In this document: one piece after another, positions 1-5,673 of the stretch | Layout of the letters: each line of letters starts with the position of its first letter | How positions within the stretch are numbered: position 1 is the first letter of the stretch | Assembly (NCBI GenBank): GCA_020851835.1 | Contig: JADZBZ010000124.1 | Span: 1 to 5,673 of the forward strand | Reading direction: 5' to 3' | Source: Acidobacteriota bacterium | GTDB lineage: Bacteria; Acidobacteriota; Vicinamibacteria; Vicinamibacterales; UBA2999 | Length of the DNA stretch: 5,673 bases | Position numbers and translations under genes: made by a program | The notes under the pieces: generated by a model | Databases searched by the model: none | Seen by the model: only the letters and a program-made list of their open reading frames with translations | Told to the model about the DNA's origin: nothing

Positions 1-222
1 GTGCTGTCCATCGGGCTCGAGTTCATCCCGCCGCTGCAGTGGACGGTCGACCTCGCCACGGCGCTCGCGCTGTTCCTCATCCTGGGCCGGCAATGGATGA
101 TTCTGCCGGCCCTGGTCGCCGAGGCCATTCCCGGCGTCGCGATCTTCCCGTCGTGGGTGCTCGTCGTCCTGTCGATTGCCGCGTGGGGCACGGTCAGGCC
201 GTCTTCACCGGGCCCCCGCTAG
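1..222 (+). CDS. Small hydrophobic membrane protein, 3' part or whole gene
   Basis: The frame is open from the first base and ends at TAG 220-222, giving 73 residues. The first codon is GTG and could be a real start, but no upstream sequence is visible, so this may equally be the C-terminal end of a larger membrane protein. There are two hydrophobic stretches, about residues 14-31 (LATALALFLIL) and 36-62 (rich in Val, Leu, Ile and Ala, ending in AAWG), separated by a short RQW turn. A short polar, Pro-rich tail follows (VRPSSPGPR). I do not recognise the family and see no catalytic motif. It converges on the GlsB-type gene with only 22 bp between the two stops. The hydrophobic pattern and the tight packing against the next gene favour real coding. 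Start and function are uncertain. Confidence 0.55.
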   Translation: MLSIGLEFIPPLQWTVDLATALALFLILGRQWMILPALVAEAIPGVAIFPSWVLVVLSIAAWGTVRPSSPGPR

Positions 223-244
223 GATGATGAGCCGGGCGCCGCCC

Positions 245-493
245 TTACTTCAGCACCCCGACGGTCTTCAGGATGGCGATGAGGATGCACGCCCCGGCAA
301 TCGCGACGACGATCGAGAGGATTGTCGAGGTCACGGCGAGGCCCAGGAGGCCCGCGAGCGCGTTGCCGATCCACGCGCCGACGATGCCCACCACGATGTT
401 GAAGATGCTGCCCATCTGGGCGTTGGTCTTCATCACGATACTGGCCAGCCAGCCGACGATGGCGCCGACGACGATGGCGATCAGAAGTCCCAT
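245..493 (-). CDS. GlsB/YeaQ/YmgE family stress-response membrane protein (transglycosylase-associated family)
   Basis: An 82-residue inner-membrane protein. It starts at ATG 493-491 and ends at TAA 247-245. A Shine-Dalgarno GGAGG lies 5 nt before the ATG and fixes this start; the same frame stays open upstream into the peptidase gene, but that stretch is a shadow. The protein is almost wholly hydrophobic, with three Gly-rich helices at about residues 2-20, 28-52 and 55-77. It has the family's pattern: an N-terminal GAIVGWLAS segment, a short polar loop (MKTNAQMGS), then NIVVGIVGAWIG. Size and layout match the transglycosylase-associated protein family (Pfam PF04226). Members are often linked to general, acid or envelope stress; their biochemical role is not settled and no transglycosylase activity is implied. 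It lies 44 bp after the peptidase gene on the same strand, so cotranscription is possible, and I see no clear promoter in the gap. Confidence 0.9.
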   Translation of the reverse strand: MGLLIAIVVGAIVGWLASIVMKTNAQMGSIFNIVVGIVGAWIGNALAGLLGLAVTSTILSIVVAIAGACILIAILKTVGVLK

Positions 494-498
494 GTGTT

Positions 499-503
499 CC
501 TCC
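499..503 (-). promoter_or_regulatory. Ribosome binding site of the GlsB-type gene
   Basis: Read on the minus strand this is GGAGG, 5 nt before ATG 493. It decides the start, because the same frame remains open far upstream without a stop. Confidence 0.75.
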
Positions 504-537
504 CTGAGTGTCCGACCATGACCCGCGGCTTCGACCC

Positions 538-3255
538 CTATCTCACGCTCGCGCCCTCCGAGGTTCCCATCTGCCCTGCCGCCACCGGCGTGGCTGGTCC
601 ATGGAAGATGGCGTTGAAGATCAGCTTGTAGGTCGCCCGAGGCTGCGCGCGGAAGTCGATCTGGCTGCCATAGGTCACCACATTCCCCTTGCCGATGCGG
701 AAGGCGACGATGTTGGCTTGGTCCTTCAGGTATTCGTCGCCCAGCAGCCAGCCACTCGCCAGGATGTCCTGCCGCGGATAACGCGACACCACCTGTGGCT
801 CGACGCCGAAGCCCGGACGCAGGCGATAGGCCTGGTCGTCGTCGAAGAACACGGGCCATGCCTCGGGCATGCCCCACGCCACCGGGTGGTTCGTGTCGAA
901 CTCGTTGTTGAGCAACGAGCCCGGGCAGTAGAAGAGAGACTGGGGCTCGGCCACGCGGTCGCGCAGTGTCTGCATGAGCCGGGTCGGGCTGCTGAACGCG
1001 TCGCGGAGCACCGCGTTGACGTCTTCCGCAGGCCCCTCAGCCGGGCGGATGGCGCCCGGTCCGAAGCGGGACGGCGCCTGGGGCAGGGCCTTCTCGATGG
1101 GCAGGTCGAGCAAGTCGCGCGCGGTCTCGACGGCACTGCCAACGGCCAGCAGCGTGCCGCCGTTCTCGACAAACGCCTTCAGCCTCGTCCAGCCCGCCTC
1201 GCCGATGCCGTACGCCCACGACCACTCGGCCGGATCGTTGCGCCTGGGATCGAGGCCGTTGAGCATGCGCGCCTTCGTGGTGCCGGAGGGCAGCAGGATG
1301 ACATCGTACCTGGCGTTGAGGTCGCCCTGGAAATCCTGCGCGGACATGACCGCGTGGTTGATGCCGTATTGCTCCAGCATCCACATCGACCAGCCGCCCG
1401 GCATGTTGTTGGCCGCGCGATAGAGACCCACTTTCGTGCGGGGCTTCAGCCGCTCGCCATTCACCGCCGGCATCCGATCGACACCGGCCACCGCGAGGCC
1501 CATTTCCCGCGCCGCCTTCTCGACGATAGGGTGGGCGGCGGCGGTAGCGGGGATCACCCACGTGCCGGGCGCGTGACCGTCGAACGCCTGAGCCGCGCGA
1601 AACACCGGTACGTCCGCCGCCTGCAGCGCGGTGATCATCTTGAACGCGCCGTAGCTTTCGGGACCCACCAGGTAGGCGCCCTTCGGACGCGCGGCGATGG
1701 TCGTGGACGGCGGCGCGAGGGTCTTGACCAGCTCGAGCGATGCCTCGAAGGGCCGATCGATGGCCTCCACGGTGGCGCCGGTCAGCATCCAGAGCGTGTG
1801 GCCCGTGACGTCATAGGGGGGCTCGGGAGGCCCGCCCGGGAACAGGCGCAGATCCGGATAGTTCTGCCGCGACAGCATCGTGCGTGCGAAGCCGCCGTAG
1901 GGTTGCGCGGTCTTGATGACGAAGGAGCCCTCCGCGTAGGACCTGCCGCCCGCCGTGAAGGGCGAGGTCGCCCGGTGGATCTCGACGGCGCCGAACCGCA
2001 GGATGTCGAGCATCTCGAAGGCGCCATAAGGGTCGCGCTGATCGGCGGGCACCACGTAGGCATAGGGGCCGCCCTGGTAGTTCACCCAGTCGCGATGCAC
2101 CTGGTAGAAGCTGTACAGCCACTCGTGTCCGTACTTCGCCACGTGCGACATGCCGGCCAAGGCCGCCGTCACGCCGTAGTCCACCTGCTGGGCGAGCGTC
2201 CAGGTGTCCTTTGAGTACGGCACGGGGAAGTGCGCGCGCGACTCCTGCCAGCCGAGCGGCTGGCCCTTCTGTGGATTCACGAGCGGGTCGGCGAGGTTGG
2301 CGTTGGCGATCTCGGTCAGGATGCGCGGCTGACCGTGATACACCATGTATTGCCGCGCCGGCGACCACATGTCGTAGCTGTCCTCCCAGGCCACGCCCTC
2401 CTTCCCCTCGCCCAGCAGGGCCGTGGCCATCGCCTGCCCCACCGTGGCCTGCCCCATTCGCAGCAGGGGATGCATGTTCGGATCGAACGGCTCGGTGAAC
2501 GGCGGCACGAAGATGCGCGCGCCGCTGGGTCCCTGCTGGTGCATGTCGTGCGTGATGATGGGCTTGTACTTGTTCTGCACCAGCTCGATGTTCATGCGCG
2601 TTTCCTTCTGCGTGAACATGAACCAGTCGCGGTTGTCGTCGTGCCCGACGTACTTGTGGTACAGGTCTGGATACACGCGGGCGAGCGGCGTGCCCTTCGT
2701 CTTGTACCAGTGATCGATCACCAGCACCTGGCCGTCGGGGTTCTGGGACGGCGCCATCAGCACCACACTGTTGTCGAGGATGTTGCGGATCTCGACCGAG
2801 CTCTCGGTGGCCAGCCGGTGAACGATGTTGATGATCGCCTGGCCGTTGCTGACTTCGGTGGAGTGGATGGTGGCGTAGAGGAAATAGAACGGCTTGCCCT
2901 CGAGTGCCAGCGTCCGCGCCTCGGTATCGGACAGGCCGCGGGGATCGGCCAGGCGGCGATTGATTTCGACGAGCCGATCGAACTTCGCGAGATTCTGCGG
3001 CGCGCTGATCCGCAACAGCGGGTAGCTGTTTCCCATCGTCGTCTTGCCGAGCTCCTCGTACTGCACGCGGTCGGTCTGCTTCGAGAGCAGCGCGAAGTAG
3101 TCGAGAATCTTCGGGTACCGTGCCAGCTCTCCATCGGCCCCAATCCGGAAGCCGAAGAACTGCGCCGGCGTCGGAACCGACTGCGCCGCCAGCGGACCGG
3201 TCAGGAGCAGGCTGACGCAAACGGACACGAGCGCGGCGATTCGGCGCATGCGCAT
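538..3255 (-). CDS. Secreted M14-family zinc metallopeptidase with C-terminal GATase-1-like domain
   Basis: 905 residues, ATG 3255-3253 to TAG 540-538. A Sec signal peptide is clear: MRMRR, a hydrophobic core at about residues 7-20, and likely cleavage near LAA at 22-24, so the enzyme acts in the periplasm or outside. The M14 carboxypeptidase-like domain spans about 45-370. Probable zinc ligands are H131 and E134 (an HSTE, HxxE motif) and H239 (in HDMHQQG). R209 in the NRDW motif fits the substrate-binding arginine, and E315 (in LTEIA) is the candidate catalytic glutamate. Residues about 600-885 resemble a class I glutamine-amidotransferase-like fold found at the end of many large bacterial M14 proteins. 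Its nucleophile-elbow region reads AVGSA with no Cys, so it is probably non-catalytic. The frame is open to 3558, but that extension overlaps the divergent gene and lies before the signal peptide. AGGAG at 3267-3271, 11 nt upstream, supports ATG 3255 over the second ATG at 3249. Specific substrate unknown. Confidence 0.93.
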   Translation of the reverse strand: MRMRRIAALVSVCVSLLLTGPLAAQSVPTPAQFFGFRIGADGELARYPKILDYFALLSKQTDRVQYEELGKTTMGNSYPLLRISAPQNLAKFDRLVEINRRLADPRGLSDTEARTLALEGKPFYFLYATIHSTEVSNGQAIINIVHRLATESSVEIRNILDNSVVLMAPSQNPDGQVLVIDHWYKTKGTPLARVYPDLYHKYVGHDDNRDWFMFTQKETRMNIELVQNKYKPIITHDMHQQGPSGARIFVPPFTEPFDPNMHPLLRMGQATVGQAMATALLGEGKEGVAWEDSYDMWSPARQYMVYHGQPRILTEIANANLADPLVNPQKGQPLGWQESRAHFPVPYSKDTWTLAQQVDYGVTAALAGMSHVAKYGHEWLYSFYQVHRDWVNYQGGPYAYVVPADQRDPYGAFEMLDILRFGAVEIHRATSPFTAGGRSYAEGSFVIKTAQPYGGFARTMLSRQNYPDLRLFPGGPPEPPYDVTGHTLWMLTGATVEAIDRPFEASLELVKTLAPPSTTIAARPKGAYLVGPESYGAFKMITALQAADVPVFRAAQAFDGHAPGTWVIPATAAAHPIVEKAAREMGLAVAGVDRMPAVNGERLKPRTKVGLYRAANNMPGGWSMWMLEQYGINHAVMSAQDFQGDLNARYDVILLPSGTTKARMLNGLDPRRNDPAEWSWAYGIGEAGWTRLKAFVENGGTLLAVGSAVETARDLLDLPIEKALPQAPSRFGPGAIRPAEGPAEDVNAVLRDAFSSPTRLMQTLRDRVAEPQSLFYCPGSLLNNEFDTNHPVAWGMPEAWPVFFDDDQAYRLRPGFGVEPQVVSRYPRQDILASGWLLGDEYLKDQANIVAFRIGKGNVVTYGSQIDFRAQPRATYKLIFNAIFHGPATPVAAGQMGTSEGASVR

Positions 3256-3266
3256 GGGCGGGTTCT

Positions 3267-3271
3267 CTCCT
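3267..3271 (-). promoter_or_regulatory. Ribosome binding site of the M14 peptidase gene
   Basis: AGGAG on the minus strand, 11 nt before ATG 3255. The spacing is rather long but acceptable. It is 17 nt from the second in-frame ATG at 3249, which argues for the upstream one. Confidence 0.55.
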
Positions 3272-3281
3272 GAGTGACCGG

Positions 3282-3287
3282 ATTCTA
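3282..3287 (-). promoter_or_regulatory. Possible -10 box of the peptidase promoter
   Basis: TAGAAT on the minus strand is a good match to TATAAT in a GC-rich stretch. It would place the transcript start near 3275 and give a leader of about 20 nt carrying the AGGAG site. No convincing -35 hexamer is visible 16-18 bp upstream, so the promoter call is tentative. Confidence 0.35.
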
Positions 3288-3318
3288 GCACCCGCAGGTG
3301 TGCGGCGCCCTTCCGCGC

Positions 3319-3324
3319 TATCCT
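3319..3324 (+). promoter_or_regulatory. Possible -10 box giving a leaderless HtrA-like/antiporter transcript
   Basis: TATCCT fits a TANNNT-type -10 element. Transcription would start about 7-9 nt later, at 3331-3333, which coincides with GTG 3333. No Shine-Dalgarno sequence precedes that GTG, so a leaderless mRNA is a reasonable reading. No clear -35 box is present. Confidence 0.3.
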
Positions 3325-3332
3325 GTTGTGCC

Positions 3333-4610
3333 GTGGAGCAATCGATCGCACGCAGCCCGAAATACATCGCGGTTCTGGCCCTCGTCTCGTCGGTGATTCT
3401 GATCGTCGGGTGGTTCGCTCGCCCGCGCGAGATCCCGCAGAGTCCGCCAACGCTGCCGTCCGAAAACGAGCTGGTGCAACTGGCCAGGCGCGCCGAACGC
3501 CGCTCGCTCGACGGCATGACGACCTACTTTGCGACAACGGCAGACCAGGTGCAGGCATCGCTGGTGCGGCTGCCGGAACTGGCCGCCTCTGGCGTGGTGT
3601 GGGATTCCGGCGTCATCCTGACGTCGCCCCTGCCACCGCGCGCCGCGCGTCAGTACACGGTCGCCTGGAGTTCGGGACCCGACGTCGCGCAGCCGGCGGT
3701 CTGGGGGCCACGCCTGCCGCTCGCGGCCCTGACCGTCGCCGCGTTCCCGCCGGACGTGAGCCCGGCGCGCCGGGTCGACGCGCCGCCAGCGCCGGGATCA
3801 TGGGTTCTGGCGATCTGGCACAACGACGAGGCGAGGGCCTTTGCCGCAGGCACCTACCTGCAATCCGTGCCGGTCACCTGCGGATTGGCGCGCGTCGAGG
3901 AGCGGGTGTCGAGCCTGGCGCTGCATCCCATGATGGCCGGCGGTGAACTGTTCGATATCGACGGCGGCCTGCTGGCGATCATCCTGCCTTGCGGTGAACG
4001 CATGGCCGCCATCTCGACTGCCAGCATCGCCTCGACCCTGGCGCGGGCCGACACCCAGGAACAGCGCATGCTGGCCCGCTACGGCCTGGTCGTGGGTGCA
4101 ATCGCTGACGACGAGCGGCCCTTTTTCAAGGCCACCGGCGGAGTCCTCGTGCGCGAGGTGTGGACGGGATATCGCGGAGACGAGGCCGGACTGATGCCGG
4201 GCGACGTGATCGAAGAACTGAACGGCGAGGCGGTGGCGTCTCCGGACAGCTTGCAACCCCTGACCGGGCCGTCCGCCGGCAAGCCGTTTGCCCTGACGAT
4301 GCGGCGCGGGTCGAAGGCACTGGTCGTCACCTTGCCGGCCGGTGGCGAGGCGACGCCAGGCGCCGAGGCGGTGCCCGGCGCCGGCCTCGTGCTCCAGTCA
4401 CCGCCGCGGGGCTACACGATCGACTCGGTGGCACCAGGCAGTCGCGCGGCGTCGGCCGGCATCGAACCGGGGGACCGGCTCGTCCGGATCGACCGCGCCG
4501 AACCTCGCAACCGGGCCGAAATCGAGCGCGTCTTCGCCGACAGGGCCACTCCGCCGGTGCTGCTCGAGATCGAGCGCGGCGGCCGGCGCGTGGCCATCCT
4601 CCTGCGGTAG
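3333..4610 (+). CDS. Membrane-anchored HtrA/DegP-like pseudoprotease with two PDZ domains
   Basis: 425 residues from GTG 3333 to TAG 4608-4610. A single transmembrane helix at about residues 11-29 (YIAVLALVSSVILIVGWFA) should anchor it with the rest in the periplasm. Residues about 65-235 follow the order of HtrA trypsin-like landmarks: SGVVWDSGVILTS (86-98) resembles the strand before the catalytic His, PLAALTV (129-135) the Asp strand, GSWVLAIW (155-162) the GDWVLAIG strand, and MMAGGELFDIDGG (200-212) the GNSGGPL loop. The catalytic His, Asp and Ser all appear replaced (Leu/Pro, Pro and Ala). PDZ1 covers about 250-335 (GYRGDEAGLMPGDVIEELNG) and PDZ2 about 350-425 (GSRAASAGIEPGDRLVRID). The likely role is peptide binding, scaffolding or sensing rather than proteolysis. 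An in-frame GTG at 3300 is an alternative start; 3333 is preferred because it begins just before the anchor helix. The next gene starts 10 bp later. HtrA kinship is from motif order, not a search. Confidence 0.85.
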   Translation: MEQSIARSPKYIAVLALVSSVILIVGWFARPREIPQSPPTLPSENELVQLARRAERRSLDGMTTYFATTADQVQASLVRLPELAASGVVWDSGVILTSPLPPRAARQYTVAWSSGPDVAQPAVWGPRLPLAALTVAAFPPDVSPARRVDAPPAPGSWVLAIWHNDEARAFAAGTYLQSVPVTCGLARVEERVSSLALHPMMAGGELFDIDGGLLAIILPCGERMAAISTASIASTLARADTQEQRMLARYGLVVGAIADDERPFFKATGGVLVREVWTGYRGDEAGLMPGDVIEELNGEAVASPDSLQPLTGPSAGKPFALTMRRGSKALVVTLPAGGEATPGAEAVPGAGLVLQSPPRGYTIDSVAPGSRAASAGIEPGDRLVRIDRAEPRNRAEIERVFADRATPPVLLEIERGGRRVAILLR

Positions 4611-4614
4611 AAGG
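4609..4614 (+). promoter_or_regulatory. Ribosome binding site of the antiporter gene
   Basis: AGAAGG overlaps the TAG stop of the HtrA-like gene and lies 6 nt before GTG 4621. The spacing supports this GTG as the start and suggests translation of the two genes is linked. The match to the full anti-SD consensus is partial. Confidence 0.6.
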
Positions 4615-4620
4615 TTCGCG

Positions 4621-5673
4621 GTGAACGAGCTCGTCTCGATCGGCCTGATTCTGCTGCTGGCGCTGCTGGCGGGGCACCTCGTGAAAGTGCTGCGCGTCCC
4701 CGAGGTCACCGGCTACATCCTGGCCGGCGTCGCGCTGGGGCCGTCTCTGCTCGGCTGGCTCAGCCAGGACAACCTCGCCACGCTCGGCGTGCTGAGCGAG
4801 GTCGCCCTGGGCCTGATCCTGTTTTCGGTCGGATCGGTCTTCGAGTTCTCGCTGTTTCACCGCATCGGCCGGAACGTCCTGCTCATCACCCTGGTCGAGT
4901 CGTCGTTTGCCGCCGTTGCGGTCACGGGCGGCGCGCTGTGGTTCGGCCAGGCGTGGCCCGAGGCCCTGCTGCTGGGCGCCATCGCCACGGCGACCGCTCC
5001 GGCATCCACCTTGATGGTGATTCGGGAGTGCGACAGTGCGGGCCCGCTGACCAACAACCTGCTGGGCATCATCGCGGTGAACAACCTGCTCTGCATCACG
5101 ATGTACGGCCTGGTGGCCGCCCTCATCGACATCACGGTGGGCCTCGAGGGCCTGAGCGTGTTCGACACGATCTACCGGTCGGCGTACTGGTTCCTGTGGC
5201 AGCTCATCGGGTCGGCCGCGCTCGGGTACCTGGTAGGCCTGCTCCTGGCCGGCTGGGCTTCCCACGTGCCCGAGGGCGGCGAGATGCTCATCCTGCTCGC
5301 CGGCTCGATTCTCCTGTGCGTGGGCGCCTCGCGGGCGTTGAACCTTTCACCGCTGATCACCAGTCTGGCCGTGGGGGCGACCATGGTCAACCTCACGCAT
5401 CGCAGCCGCCACCTGTTCGAAACGCTGTCGAAGACGGATCCGCCCTTCTACGCCATGTTCTTCGTCATTGCGGGCGCCGAACTCGATGTGTCGAGAATTC
5501 CGGCCATGGGGATGCTCGGCCTCGTGTACGTCCTGGGCCGGTCGGGCGGGAAGTTCGCCGGCGCGGGACTGGCCACCTGGAAGCTCGGACTCGAGCCCGC
5601 GGTGCGAACCTTCCTGGGGTTCGCGCTGCAGGCGCAGGCCGGGCTGGCCGTGGGGCTGACCCTGGCCGTCAAC
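4621..5673 (+). CDS. CPA2-type cation:proton antiporter, 3' end outside window
   Basis: The frame is open from GTG 4621 through the last base, giving 351 residues with no stop, so the C-terminus is missing. It is a polytopic inner-membrane protein with about 11-12 hydrophobic helices, matching the Na+/H+ exchanger domain (Pfam PF00999), which is usually about 380-400 residues. Recognisable marks are VPEVTGYILAGVALGPS (26-42), IATATAPASTLMVIRE (121-136, the unwound helix with the T-x-P element), PFYAMFFVIAGAELDV (275-290) and RSGGKFAGA (307-315), where K311 fits the conserved helix-10 basic residue. At the usual helix-5 Asp-Asp site it reads AVNNLLCI, with N154 and N155. The expected role is exchange of Na+ or K+ for H+, in pH or ion homeostasis, though the Asn pair makes the mechanism uncertain. 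A C-terminal TrkA-N domain may follow beyond the edge. It is probably cotranscribed with the HtrA-like gene. Confidence 0.9.
   Translation, partial: MNELVSIGLILLLALLAGHLVKVLRVPEVTGYILAGVALGPSLLGWLSQDNLATLGVLSEVALGLILFSVGSVFEFSLFHRIGRNVLLITLVESSFAAVAVTGGALWFGQAWPEALLLGAIATATAPASTLMVIRECDSAGPLTNNLLGIIAVNNLLCITMYGLVAALIDITVGLEGLSVFDTIYRSAYWFLWQLIGSAALGYLVGLLLAGWASHVPEGGEMLILLAGSILLCVGASRALNLSPLITSLAVGATMVNLTHRSRHLFETLSKTDPPFYAMFFVIAGAELDVSRIPAMGMLGLVYVLGRSGGKFAGAGLATWKLGLEPAVRTFLGFALQAQAGLAVGLTLAVN

Larger units (their letters stand above)
3256..3332. other. Divergent intergenic control region (77 bp)
   Basis: This gap between two divergent genes must hold both start regions, unless a promoter lies inside a gene. 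It contains the peptidase ribosome site (3267-3271), a minus-strand TAGAAT (3282-3287) and a plus-strand TATCCT (3319-3324). Between the two candidate -10 boxes lies CACC-CGCA-GGTG (3289-3300), a 4+4 inverted repeat that could be a regulator site or chance. The two candidate promoters are close enough to interfere or to be controlled together. Confidence 0.45.

Noticed and set aside
234..244. Short hairpin GGGC-GCC-GCCC between the convergent genes, a possible terminator
   Set aside because: Only four base pairs and no T-run on either strand; in GC-rich DNA this is expected by chance.
494..877. Upstream extension of the GlsB-type frame to 210 residues
   Set aside because: The extra part is an out-of-phase shadow of the peptidase C-terminus, while the 82-residue form has family-typical size and a good ribosome site.
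508..2214. A 568-residue plus-strand open frame opposite the M14 peptidase gene
   Set aside because: It is rich in Arg, His and Gly with no domain or membrane pattern, lacks a ribosome site, and lies antisense to a gene with clear catalytic motifs. Long antisense frames are usual in GC-rich coding DNA.
3244..3253. Perfect palindrome GCGCATGCGC at the peptidase start
   Set aside because: It is explained by the repeated Met-Arg codons (MRMRR) of the signal peptide and is not clearly an operator.
2230..3273. A 347-residue plus-strand open frame opposite the start of the peptidase gene
   Set aside because: It has the same shadow composition (His-, Arg- and Val-rich) and is antisense to the signal peptide and zinc-site region.
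1811..3517. A 568-residue minus-strand frame overlapping the peptidase in another phase
   Set aside because: It is dominated by Arg, Ala and Gly, has no recognisable motif, and overlaps the real frame on the same strand.
3256..3558. N-terminal extension of the peptidase frame
   Set aside because: It would overlap the divergent HtrA-like gene and place about 100 Arg-rich residues before an evident signal peptide. A ribosome site supports ATG 3255.
4327..5265. A 312-residue minus-strand open frame
   Set aside because: It is rich in Gln, Arg and Asp and is antisense to the antiporter and PDZ2; a typical shadow of hydrophobic GC-rich codons.

Overview
The window is GC-rich and compact. It holds four nearly or fully complete genes, one of them cut by the right edge, plus the 3' part (or all) of a small membrane-protein gene at the left edge. 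I saw no tRNA, rRNA, CRISPR array, insertion sequence or integration scar. Gene content and style (a large secreted M14 peptidase with a GATase-like tail, GTG starts, strong GC bias) suggest a soil-type Acidobacteriota bacterium, perhaps Vicinamibacteria. That placement is an inference; no marker gene is present.

Layout. (1) 1-222 (+): end of a small two-helix membrane protein. (2) 245-493 (-): an 82-residue GlsB/YeaQ/YmgE-type stress membrane protein, convergent with gene 1. (3) 538-3255 (-): a 905-residue exported M14-family metallopeptidase with a C-terminal GATase-1-like domain. It lies 44 bp upstream of the GlsB-type gene on the same strand. (4) 3256-3332: a 77-bp divergent control region. 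(5) 3333-4610 (+): a membrane-anchored protein with the layout of an HtrA/DegP protease (one N-terminal helix, a trypsin-like region, two PDZ domains), in which all three catalytic positions appear lost. (6) 4621-5673 (+): a CPA2-type cation:proton antiporter, 10 bp downstream of the HtrA-like gene and still open at the right edge.

How they may work together. The two right-hand genes form a probable operon joining an envelope-facing HtrA-like pseudoprotease to an ion antiporter. The two left-hand genes may be cotranscribed from the divergent region and join an exported peptidase to a small envelope-stress protein. A shared theme of envelope or ionic stress is plausible but unproven. The most unusual points are the catalytically dead HtrA-like protein and the Asn-Asn pair where related antiporters carry ion-binding aspartates.
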